This document shows, piece by piece, positions 1-7,624 of a stretch of DNA of 64,000 nt (the stretch's first letter is position 1; each line of letters starts with the position of its first letter). Below the pieces are notes generated by a model, which did no database searches, had not been told where the DNA came from, and saw only the letters and a list, made by a program, of their open reading frames with translations. This stretch comes from Nibribacter roseus (GTDB taxonomy: Bacteria; Bacteroidota; Bacteroidia; Cytophagales; Hymenobacteraceae), in NCBI RefSeq assembly GCF_042662225.1, contig NZ_JBHSYQ010000016.1:558001-622000 (forward strand), given 5' to 3'. The translations under genes and the position numbers were made by a program.

Positions 1-573
1 CTTTCCATTTACAATTTCGCCTGCAGTTTCCTTAGCTACAGGCATATCGGCGAGTACTGTCCATGTATCAGTAGAGGTGTCATAGGAAAGAAGTTTATTA
101 GAAAAGGTTGAAGAAGCACTTCTCCCACCAAAGATGTAAATTTTGTTTCCTAGTACTGCCGAGCCAGAGGATCTGGCAGGGTGTGGATTATTTGCACCGT
201 ATGTAATTGCCCCAGTAGTGGTATTGATTTTTTCTACTTTATTATTGTATAGGCGTTGGCCATTGAAATAATCTCCATTTATTATATATAAATAATCACC
301 TACAATTTCTGAGGAAGCCCATTTCTTAGCAATAGTTGCATTTGTAAGAATTGACCATGAGTTTGTTGTAATATTATATTTCTCGACTAAACTTGTTTCA
401 AATTCATTTTGGGAAAAACCATTTGAAACATAAATATGGTTTCCATTTTCAGTAGCAGATACACCACCACGTGCAAGTCCCATATTAGCCAAATCTTGAA
501 ACTCTAAGTTTTGAGCACACAACAACAGTGAATTAAAAAGGAGACTAAGCAATACAATTGTAGCTCTCATCAT
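1..573 (-). CDS. Kelch-repeat protein, N-terminal part (runs off left edge)
   Basis: The minus-strand frame is open from 573 to base 1 (191 codons) and has no stop, so the gene is truncated by the window. It starts with two consecutive ATG codons and a signal peptide (MRATIVLLSLLFNSLLLCAQ). Repeats of about 50 residues follow, with the Kelch pattern of a variable segment, a glycine-rich strand and a Tyr/Trp pair: NHIYVSNGF, DYLYIINGD and NKIYIFGGR, each followed by a Y..TT..W or similar blade. Kelch blades form a beta-propeller used for binding. The protein is probably exported. The remainder, perhaps including a sorting domain, lies outside. The specific role is unknown. Confidence 0.75.
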   Translation of the reverse strand, partial: MMRATIVLLSLLFNSLLLCAQNLEFQDLANMGLARGGVSATENGNHIYVSNGFSQNEFETSLVEKYNITTNSWSILTNATIAKKWASSEIVGDYLYIINGDYFNGQRLYNNKVEKINTTTGAITYGANNPHPARSSGSAVLGNKIYIFGGRSASSTFSNKLLSYDTSTDTWTVLADMPVAKETAGEIVNGK

Positions 574-750
574 TATTAAATTTTGGTTTATTGATTAAGA
601 AAAATTTTCTAATTTATTGTAAAGCAAACTAAGCATCCACGAACCTACTTCGTGTTTCTTTAATCTAACACATAAAACTTTTTTGTACAACTAAGCAAAT
701 GTAGCAATCTTATAAATATTATAAAGTATAAATCAAAAATGATATAACAA
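574..750. other. Intergenic region upstream of the Kelch gene
   Basis: AT-rich spacer of about 180 bp between the start of the Kelch gene and the terminator of the trehalose operon. It presumably contains the Kelch promoter. I could not fix a promoter element with confidence and see no other gene. Confidence 0.4.
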
Positions 751-783
751 AAAAAGCCATAGAATCCTCTATGGCTTTTTTTC
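751..783 (-). terminator. Intrinsic terminator after treY-malQ
   Basis: Perfect hairpin GCCATAGA-ggat-TCTATGGC flanked by A and T runs on both sides. Read on the minus strand it follows the stop codon of the treY-malQ gene by about 20 bases and ends in a T run. The symmetry means it could also work in the other direction. Confidence 0.8.
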
Positions 784-802
784 CTCTCTCCTCTTCCTCC
801 TT

Positions 803-3800
803 TTACCCTCTATTATACAACCATGTCCATTCCTTTAGCTGGTTTTCCGTCTGCTTAGTAATCTGCCCCGGCATTAACCGCCAGCCCCAGTTGCCTTGGT
901 TCGTACCAGGGGTGTTCATGCGGCCTTGTTCGTCTATGCCCAGCACGTCTTGCATGGGCAGGATGGCGGTTTTGGCCACCGAGGCGTAAGCCAGACGCGC
1001 CATTACCCACCAAATATCCTGCTCGCCCAGCTGACGGCCTACGTAATGCTCTATCTGCTGGTGGTGCGGTTTGCCTTCCTGGCGGTACCAGCCCAACGTG
1101 GTGTTGTTGTCGTGGGTGCCGGTGTAGGCAATGGAGTTCCGGATGTAGTTGTGCGGGATGTAGTGGTTCTGCGGCATCTCGTTTCCCCACGCAAACTGCA
1201 GAATTTTCATGCCCGGCAGGTTGAAATCGTCGCGCAGCTTCAGCACCAGGTCGTTTATTTCGCCCAGGTCTTCGGCAATGAACGGCAGGCTGCCCAGCTC
1301 CTTCTCTGCGAAGGTGAAGAAGTCGGCGCCGGGGCCTAATTTCCACTCACCGTTTTTAGCGGTTTCAGCATCGGCGGGCACTTCCCAGTAATCGGCGAAG
1401 GCGCGGAAGTGATCTAGCCGCACAATGTCAAACAGCTCCATGTTCTTTCTCAGGCGGCCCATCCACCAGCCGTAGTCCTGCTCTTTCAGCACATCCCACT
1501 TAAACACAGGCATGCCCCAAAGCTGACCTTCGTCGCTGAACGCATCGGGTGGAACGCCGGCCACGCCGGTCATTTTACCGTCTTCATCCACCGCAAAAAT
1601 CTCTCGGTTGCCCCACACATCTACGCTGTCGTAGCTAATGTAGAACGGCATGTCGCCGAACATCTGGATGCCGCGGTTGTTGCAATAGGTGCGCAGGCGC
1701 TTCCATTGCTTGTTGAAGATGAACTGCACCCACTTGGTTTTCTCCACGGCCTCGGCATTTTCCTGCGCCAGCTGCTCTAGTGCGGCTGCGTCACGCTGCT
1801 TGTATTCATCGGGCCACTGGAACCAGGCGCTGCCGCCGTTCTGGGCCTTCAGGAGCACGTACAACGCAAAATCATGCAGCCAGCCAGCCTCCGTTCCACA
1901 ATAGTCGATGAACTGCTGCTGCAGCGTAGGAAAATCGCCGGACTTGAAGTTCTGCCAGGCCTTCTCCAGCAGCTCGTCTTTCACCTTTTGGGCTTGGTCA
2001 TAGTCCACGCTGCCGGTTTGCGGCAAGTGGTAGTTTGACAGCTCATTTTCGGGCAAGAGCCCCTCTTTGGCCAGCGCCACCGGACTGATGAGCAACGGAT
2101 TTCCCGCCCGGCTGGAGATGGAACTGTAGGGCGAGTACCCCTGCCCCGCCTCAATTGGGTTGAGCGGCAGCAGCTGCCAGAACTTCTGATTGCTGGCCGC
2201 CAAAAAATCGGCAAACTTCCGCGCCTCCGGCCCCATGTCGCCAATACCAAAATCTGATGGCAACGACGTGATGTGCAGCAGAATACCGGCACCGCGCTCG
2301 TTCTGGGCCTCCAGTTTGAGCATGGCTAGCGGGAAAATCCCGAACAAATCGGCCACCCTGAGCTCATGCGCATAGTTTCCGGTGCTCCGGATGAGCATGT
2401 CCTGCCATTCTTTGGGCGCCTCCTGCGGAATAATCACTTTCGTGTCTTTCCAGTCGATGTCCCCTGGCTTGTCTACGCCCTGCTGTTTGGCCAGCGCAGC
2501 CAGATGCAGCGGCACCGCCACCACGTACCAAGTGTGCAGGTATTTTCGGGCAAAGGCCAGCACATGTTCTTTGTGTTCCCCTTCTACCTCCAGCGGCAGA
2601 TAAGTTCCTTTGGCGAAGAGGTCGGCTTTGTTTTTGCGCTCAGTGAAAAGCGTGCGGGTGAGGTACAGTTTAATGCGAGCATCGTAACGGTTCTCCCATA
2701 GCTCTTCCCACAGGTTTTCCTGCTTGTTCAGGTCGTAGCTGTCCATTTCCTCCAGCCAAGCCTGCCGCTTCTCGTAATCCACGGGCCGACGGTTATCTGG
2801 GTCCACCAGGCTGAAGTCCCAGAGTTCGGTGCCTTGGTACACATCGGGCACACCCGGCGCGGTGAACTTGAGCAGCACCTGGCTTAGCGAGTTCACAATG
2901 CCGAAGTCAGTCGTTTTTGCCCTGAATTTCTCAAAACTGCTCCAAAACGGCCGGCTCTTGTCCAGCAGCTTCACGGTGAAGGCTTTGGTAGCGGCCTCGT
3001 ATTCTTCGTTAGGCGATGTCCAGTTGGAATTGACTTTGGCTTCGCGCAGCGCCTTCTGCAAATACTCTTGAACCCGGTTCTCGAAATCGTCCTCGTCCTG
3101 CCCCGGCATTGGGTAGGCGCCCAGCAAGGTCTGGTAAATGAGGTATTCGTCGTTCACGTCGGGTAGATTGTTCTGCTTCAGGTCGGCGTTCATTTCGCGC
3201 CATTCCTGCACCGCGGTCGCCCAATCGTCGGCTAATTCCGTCAGCACGTTCAGGCGTGCCCGAACGTCTTCGCCCCGCTTGGTGTCATGCGTGGAGGTGC
3301 CGTTCATAGACAGCGGCCAGTTCTGCTGCCGGTCTTGCATGATTTGGTGGAACTCCTGCGGACTCACCCCAAATGCCTCCGGCGAATCGCCCACCTCGTT
3401 GTGCCCCACAAAACGGTTGTAGGTGTACATGATGGTGTCTTCCACGCCTTTGGCCATAATAGGTCCGCTGAACTGCATAAGCCGCTGGTAAAACCGCTGC
3501 GACCGCTGCAAATAGGTGCCATCCTCCCCTTCGGGCGCTGCGCCCAAAATGGCTCTCTCCAGAATCTCTACCGGCCCTGTCAGGTCAGGCTTGCTTTCCC
3601 TGATGCTGTTGAAGATGTTCTGCACCGCCTCGGCTTCTTCGCCGTCCAGCGGCATCTGGTTACCATAATATCTGTACACCGGACACTGCACCAGAAACTC
3701 ACCTATGGCGGCTTTCAATTGCTCACTGGGCACGCTGCTCAGCACCTCCTCGTCCACCAGCCGCTGCTCTAGAAACAATTGGTACAGGTTTTCCAGCTCA

Positions 3801-5035
3801 CCGGCCATATTCTCATTCAGAATAAAAGCCTTCTTCTCGTGAATCTGGTCATGCACGGCGGCACCCTCGCCTACCAACTGGTGGTAGAGCTGATTAAATG
3901 CCTCCTCGCCGGGTTTATAGGTAAACAGATTATTCACATACGACAGGAAATCATAGCCGGTGTTGCCTTGGATTGGCCACTGCTTCGGCATCTGCTCGCC
4001 CGGCTCCAGAATTTTCTCCACGGCAATGTAGGTTTCCTCGCCTGCTAATTCTCTTAGCTGCTGCAGATATCCGGTGGGGTCATACAAGCCGTCTACGTGG
4101 TCAATACGCAGCCCTTGAAACACGCCCTCGTCCTGCAGTTGCTTGATGTACTGGTGGTAAATCTGGAATACCTCTGGGTCCTGAATATTGAGGCAAATGA
4201 GACCATTAACCGTGAAAAACCTCCGGAAGTTGATTTGATAATCGGTTTCCTGCCAGTGGCACAGCTGGTAAATCTGCTGCTCCGCCAGTTTCAATAATTT
4301 CTCTGGATTACCATTGAACGCCTCCAGATTCTTTTCCACCTCTGCCCCTACTGAACTGCCTTTCATGAGCGAGGTCAGTTGCTGCCGGAACTCTTCCCAC
4401 TTCAGAAAAAAGCCTTTAGGGTCCTCATCGCGGTGCACTTCCCCTAGTTTGTTAAGCAATTGGTCAACTGCCTGACTCGGTTCACCTTCTCCCCGCAAGA
4501 TGGTTTCATACGACTTAGGGTTAAGTGGATAGGCGCTGTCGTAGTACCGGAACACCAGCCGCTGCTGTGTTGGGTCAAAGGCTAGTTTCAGTTCGCCCTT
4601 CTGCACCACGTCCTCCAGCTTTGAACCCAAGAACGGCACCATCACGCGCCCTTGGTACAACGAGCTGGTCCAGCCAATATCAAAGAAGTTATAGTACAGG
4701 CTCAGCGGCCCCTTCTCCAGCACATCCGTCAGGAACGGGTTGTTTGGGTGGAAGGCCATGTGGTTGGGCACGATGTCCTGCAGCCAGCTAATGCCATTTT
4801 CTTTGAGGAAGGCCGTCAGTTCTTTCAGCTGCTCCTCGGTGCCAATCTCGGGGTTAATGCGGTGCGGGTTCACGCCGTCGTAGCCGTGGGTACTGCCCGG
4901 AGTTGCCGCTAAAATGGGCGAGGCATAGATCGTGCTCACCCCCAGTTTCTGTAAATATGGTATAATGCGCTCAAAGTCAGCAAAGGAAAACTCCTTGTGA
5001 AACTGCAAGCGGTACGTTGCGACAGGATTGTGCAT
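803..5035 (-). CDS. treY: Maltooligosyl-trehalose synthase fused to 4-alpha-glucanotransferase (TreY-MalQ)
   Basis: A 1410-residue protein with two complete enzymes. Residues 1 to about 890 are a GH13 maltooligosyl-trehalose synthase, which turns the reducing-end alpha-1,4 bond of a maltodextrin into an alpha,alpha-1,1 bond. The GH13 motifs are present: DIVPNHMAF, GLRIDHVDGL (nucleophile Asp), YIAVEKIL (acid/base Glu) and STHDTKRGEDVRAR. From about residue 905 a GH77 amylomaltase begins (GILLHITSLPSDFGIGDMGP) with VRLDHFRAF (nucleophile Asp), FIAEDLG (acid/base Glu) and GTHDNNTTLGWYR. Each half has the normal length of the separate enzyme. The amylomaltase probably rebuilds longer maltodextrins from the short products left by TreY and TreZ. 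The gene is last in a glgX-treZ-treY direction of transcription, but about 750 bp including a DUF559 unit separate it from treZ. Confidence 0.93.
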   Translation of the reverse strand: MHNPVATYRLQFHKEFSFADFERIIPYLQKLGVSTIYASPILAATPGSTHGYDGVNPHRINPEIGTEEQLKELTAFLKENGISWLQDIVPNHMAFHPNNPFLTDVLEKGPLSLYYNFFDIGWTSSLYQGRVMVPFLGSKLEDVVQKGELKLAFDPTQQRLVFRYYDSAYPLNPKSYETILRGEGEPSQAVDQLLNKLGEVHRDEDPKGFFLKWEEFRQQLTSLMKGSSVGAEVEKNLEAFNGNPEKLLKLAEQQIYQLCHWQETDYQINFRRFFTVNGLICLNIQDPEVFQIYHQYIKQLQDEGVFQGLRIDHVDGLYDPTGYLQQLRELAGEETYIAVEKILEPGEQMPKQWPIQGNTGYDFLSYVNNLFTYKPGEEAFNQLYHQLVGEGAAVHDQIHEKKAFILNENMAGELENLYQLFLEQRLVDEEVLSSVPSEQLKAAIGEFLVQCPVYRYYGNQMPLDGEEAEAVQNIFNSIRESKPDLTGPVEILERAILGAAPEGEDGTYLQRSQRFYQRLMQFSGPIMAKGVEDTIMYTYNRFVGHNEVGDSPEAFGVSPQEFHQIMQDRQQNWPLSMNGTSTHDTKRGEDVRARLNVLTELADDWATAVQEWREMNADLKQNNLPDVNDEYLIYQTLLGAYPMPGQDEDDFENRVQEYLQKALREAKVNSNWTSPNEEYEAATKAFTVKLLDKSRPFWSSFEKFRAKTTDFGIVNSLSQVLLKFTAPGVPDVYQGTELWDFSLVDPDNRRPVDYEKRQAWLEEMDSYDLNKQENLWEELWENRYDARIKLYLTRTLFTERKNKADLFAKGTYLPLEVEGEHKEHVLAFARKYLHTWYVVAVPLHLAALAKQQGVDKPGDIDWKDTKVIIPQEAPKEWQDMLIRSTGNYAHELRVADLFGIFPLAMLKLEAQNERGAGILLHITSLPSDFGIGDMGPEARKFADFLAASNQKFWQLLPLNPIEAGQGYSPYSSISSRAGNPLLISPVALAKEGLLPENELSNYHLPQTGSVDYDQAQKVKDELLEKAWQNFKSGDFPTLQQQFIDYCGTEAGWLHDFALYVLLKAQNGGSAWFQWPDEYKQRDAAALEQLAQENAEAVEKTKWVQFIFNKQWKRLRTYCNNRGIQMFGDMPFYISYDSVDVWGNREIFAVDEDGKMTGVAGVPPDAFSDEGQLWGMPVFKWDVLKEQDYGWWMGRLRKNMELFDIVRLDHFRAFADYWEVPADAETAKNGEWKLGPGADFFTFAEKELGSLPFIAEDLGEINDLVLKLRDDFNLPGMKILQFAWGNEMPQNHYIPHNYIRNSIAYTGTHDNNTTLGWYRQEGKPHHQQIEHYVGRQLGEQDIWWVMARLAYASVAKTAILPMQDVLGIDEQGRMNTPGTNQGNWGWRLMPGQITKQTENQLKEWTWLYNRG

Positions 5036-5122
5036 ATTTTATGATTTGAAGATTTGATTATAAGGAGATTGGGGAATTTTTTCAGCCCCGCCTTCTCTCA
5101 CGGAGCAGAAGAATTTTTGTTG

Positions 5123-5160
5123 CCGTTTTGGAGCTAGTTTTGAGAAAACAGGCTGAAAAC
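5123..5160. repeat. Dispersed 40-bp palindrome, copy 1
   Basis: Imperfect inverted repeat of the CTGTTTT...AAAACAG family, upstream of treY-malQ. The left half reads CGTTTTGGAGCTAGTTTT and the right half AAAACAGGCTGAAAAC. This copy is diverged. Confidence 0.5.
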
Positions 5161-5210
5161 ATCTCCCAAATATTTAGAGATATCCTTCTTTCCCATGCAT
5201 TCCAGATATT

Positions 5211-5245
5211 CCCCCTTTGAAGGGGGCAAGGGGGATGTTTACACA
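5211..5245 (+). repeat. C-rich 35-bp repeat, left copy
   Basis: CCCCCTTTGAAGGGGG hairpin followed by CAAGGGGGATGTTTACACA. It lies just beyond the 3' end of the DUF559 gene, in opposite orientation to the right copy. Confidence 0.8.
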
Positions 5246-5266
5246 GGAGTGTCCACGCATTGCGGA

Positions 5267-5635
5267 TTACATTTGCCGATTCTCTTGCACCCAATGCCAT
5301 AAGGTTTCCACCACATACGGCATCTCTTGCTTTACCTCTTTATCGGTAAAGCGGAGAAATTTCACACCATACGCCTGTAGTGCTCTCTGCCGATTTTCAT
5401 CATAGGTTATTTTATGGTCATGGCTGTCACCGTCCACTTCAACAGCCAATAGCAGTTCATGACAGAAGAAATCAACAATATAATCAAATAGTGGCACCTG
5501 ACGGTGGAATTCAACTCCTAGCGATTTTCCTTTCAGTTCATTCCAGAGCAGTATTTCTCCCAACGTGCTGTTGTTCCTCAGCTCTTTCGCTCGTTCCTTA
5601 AGGTCTGGCCGGTATGGAATGATTTTGTTGGGCAT
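5267..5635 (-). CDS. DUF559 endonuclease-domain protein
   Basis: 122-residue protein from the ATG at 5635. An upstream ATG at 5674 would translate part of the flanking repeat and is less likely. It belongs to the DUF559 family, a PD-(D/E)XK nuclease fold related to very-short-patch repair enzymes. Family features seen are an N-terminal helix (RPDLKERAKELRNNST), LLWNELKGKSLGVEFHRQ, then FDYIVDFFCHELLLAVEVDG with the acidic residues expected at the active site, and a C-terminal FLRFTDKEVKQ. It has no partner gene. It lies between inverted C-rich repeats within the trehalose cluster. Substrate and role are unknown; a part in moving or maintaining the repeats is speculation. Confidence 0.8.
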   Translation of the reverse strand: MPNKIIPYRPDLKERAKELRNNSTLGEILLWNELKGKSLGVEFHRQVPLFDYIVDFFCHELLLAVEVDGDSHDHKITYDENRQRALQAYGVKFLRFTDKEVKQEMPYVVETLWHWVQENRQM

Positions 5636-5663
5636 CTTTTGTTCAGCAACGCTTGGATCTGCT

Positions 5664-5698
5664 TGTGTAAACATCCCCCTTGCCCCCTTCAAAGGGGG
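5664..5698 (-). repeat. C-rich 35-bp repeat, right copy
   Basis: Inverted copy of the 5211-5245 repeat, about 30 bases upstream of the DUF559 start codon. It shares the TTTACACA inner end and a GATACT outer flank, also present at the copy near 9936. Confidence 0.8.
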
Positions 5699-5735
5699 AG
5701 TATCGGGTAGTGCTCCTGCAATGTTTATTTGAATT

Positions 5736-5775
5736 GCGTTTTGGGTCTGTTTTCCAGAAAGCAGACCCAAAACGC
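5736..5775. repeat. Dispersed 40-bp palindrome, copy 2
   Basis: Inverted repeat GCGTTTTGGGTCTG...CAGACCCAAAACGC with a 19-bp stem and one mismatch. It lies 10 bp beyond the treZ stop codon, so it may act as the treZ terminator although no clean T run follows. Confidence 0.7.
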
Positions 5776-5785
5776 ATATAGGTCT

Positions 5786-7624
5786 TTACCCTTGGTACAC
5801 CACCATACTCTCTGGCTGCAAAGTAACTTCTGCCCCACCGGCAACAGATGCTACCGCGGCTTGAGGGCCTTTCCATTCTGGGGCGGCTGAATCTATGAGC
5901 AGTTGCCAGTTTTTAGCGCCTAAAGGCACTGTTACTTTTTGCGGCTCTTGTGAGAAATTCATTAGAATCACCACTTGCTGTTCCCCTTGACCTCTTCTGA
6001 GAATTAAAGTTTTGTTTCCTTCATTTTCCTCTACCTCCACCGCTTTTCTGTCCAGGCTTTTCAAGGCTGGAATTTCGCGGCGAAGGCGCAGCAGGGTTTG
6101 GTAGTATTTGAACATGGTTTGGTGCGGCTCCTTTTTCACCAGATCCCATTGCAGTTTTGAGTTGTTAAAGGTTTCCTCGGCCATTGGGTCCGGCGCCTCG
6201 CCTTGCGCGTGGAAGGCGGCGAATTCCGCTTTGCGTCCTTTACGTACCGCCTCGGCCAGTTCTGGGTCAGTGTGGCTCACGAAGTACATGAAGCGGTTGG
6301 GTTCTGAATATTCTTCGCCCATCCAGAGCATAGGCAGGAACGGACTGAAAATGACGGCGCCGGCAGCGAGCTTTTGCATCTCAAAGCTTACCAGTTCGCC
6401 CAGCCGCTCCCCTAACATGCGGTTGCCCACTTGGTCGTGGTTTTGGGTGAAGACAATGAATTGTTTGCCCGGGTTGTTTTCTGCTTTGATGCCGAAGTGC
6501 TTGTTCCGGTGCGGCGAGAATTGTCCGTCGTACACGTAGGCATCGCGGTAGGCTTTGGCCAGGTCGCAAATGCCCGTGAAATCGGAATAATAGCCAGTAT
6601 TCTCACCGGTGGTGGTAACGCGGAGAGCGTGGTGAAATTCATCTACCCACTGGGAATCCATGCCGTACCCTCCCTCCTTCAGCGGATTGATGAAGCGGGT
6701 GTCGTTCAGGTCCAGCTCCACGATCATGTGGTGCGTGCGGCCAGTTTCTTCCATGAGTTGGTTTACCTGCTGCTTCATCTCACGCAGTATGTGCACGGGA
6801 CTGAAATCTTTGATGGCATGCACGGCATCCATGCGGACGGCATCAATATGGAAATCGCGGAACCACATCAAGAGGTTCTCGGTGAAGTAGCGGCGCACAC
6901 CGTCACACCAGGCATCGTCAAAGTTGAGAGCTTGTCCCCAAGGCGTATTGTATTTCTCGGTGAAGTAATGGCCGTACACGCCCAAATAATTTCCTTCGGG
7001 GCCGAGGTGGTTGTACACCACATCCAGCACCACCGCCAGTCCTTTTTGGTGGCATACATCTACCAAATGCTGTAAGCCTTCGGGGCCGCCATAACTGTTC
7101 TGCACGGCGTACGGAAAAACGCCGTCGTAGCCCCAGTTGCGGTCGCCGGGGAACTGTGCCACGGGCATAATTTCAATGGCATTCACCCCCAGCTCCTTCA
7201 GGTAATCCAGCTTTTCCTCTAGTCCGGCAAAGGTGCCGTCCGGGCTGAAGGTACCGGTGTGCAACTCGTACAGCACGTAGTCTTCCAGCGGAATATTCTT
7301 CCAATTCTGATCGGTCCACTGGAACGCTTCTACATCAACAGCCTGTGAGGGGCCATGTACGCTCTGGGGCTGCGACAAGGAAGCTGGGTCTGGGTATTCC
7401 TGATCTTCGTTTATTCTGAATTTATAGGTATCGCCGGGTTGAATCTGATCTGTTGTTAAGGACCAATAGCCATATTCTTGTTTCTTCAGCGGAATGATGG
7501 TGTTGCCATCGTTCATGGTGATTTCCAGCAGATCAGCTTTTGGGGCCCACACCAATACTTCGGCTTCACCGGTAGGGGCATAACTTACGCCCAGGCAGCG
7601 TTTACGGATATCTGTTCGGCTCAT
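5786..7624 (-). CDS. treZ: Malto-oligosyltrehalose trehalohydrolase (TreZ)
   Basis: 612 residues, cytosolic GH13 enzyme. It releases free trehalose from the maltooligosyl-trehalose made by TreY. An N-terminal CBM48-like domain (about 1-95) precedes the barrel. Motifs seen are VVLDVVYNHLGPEGNYL, AVRMDAVHAI (nucleophile Asp), HMIVELDLND (acid/base Glu) and FTQNHDQVGNR, plus the family-typical RNWGYDGVFPYAVQNSYGG. Its start codon overlaps the stop region of the upstream glgX gene by 4 bp, so the two are translationally coupled. Together with glgX and treY it forms the TreX-TreZ-TreY route from glycogen to trehalose. Confidence 0.95.
   Translation of the reverse strand: MSRTDIRKRCLGVSYAPTGEAEVLVWAPKADLLEITMNDGNTIIPLKKQEYGYWSLTTDQIQPGDTYKFRINEDQEYPDPASLSQPQSVHGPSQAVDVEAFQWTDQNWKNIPLEDYVLYELHTGTFSPDGTFAGLEEKLDYLKELGVNAIEIMPVAQFPGDRNWGYDGVFPYAVQNSYGGPEGLQHLVDVCHQKGLAVVLDVVYNHLGPEGNYLGVYGHYFTEKYNTPWGQALNFDDAWCDGVRRYFTENLLMWFRDFHIDAVRMDAVHAIKDFSPVHILREMKQQVNQLMEETGRTHHMIVELDLNDTRFINPLKEGGYGMDSQWVDEFHHALRVTTTGENTGYYSDFTGICDLAKAYRDAYVYDGQFSPHRNKHFGIKAENNPGKQFIVFTQNHDQVGNRMLGERLGELVSFEMQKLAAGAVIFSPFLPMLWMGEEYSEPNRFMYFVSHTDPELAEAVRKGRKAEFAAFHAQGEAPDPMAEETFNNSKLQWDLVKKEPHQTMFKYYQTLLRLRREIPALKSLDRKAVEVEENEGNKTLILRRGQGEQQVVILMNFSQEPQKVTVPLGAKNWQLLIDSAAPEWKGPQAAVASVAGGAEVTLQPESMVVYQG

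Larger units (their letters stand above)
5211..5698. mobile_element. Putative DUF559 element bounded by 35-bp inverted repeats
   Basis: Near-identical 35-bp sequences lie at about 5211-5245 and, inverted, at 5664-5698. Each starts CCCCCTTTGAAGGGGG and ends GGATGTTTACACA, with the TTTACACA ends pointing inward. Between them is a single DUF559 nuclease gene. The unit separates treZ from treY-malQ, which suggests it inserted into a pre-existing tre operon. A third, lone copy lies at 9936-9971, downstream of nothing in particular. Mobility is inference: no target-site duplication was recognised. Confidence 0.45.

Noticed and set aside
3287..3772. Plus-strand frames of 90-300 codons opposite the trehalose genes
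   Set aside because: They are complements of well-supported GH13/GH77 genes and show no family motifs.
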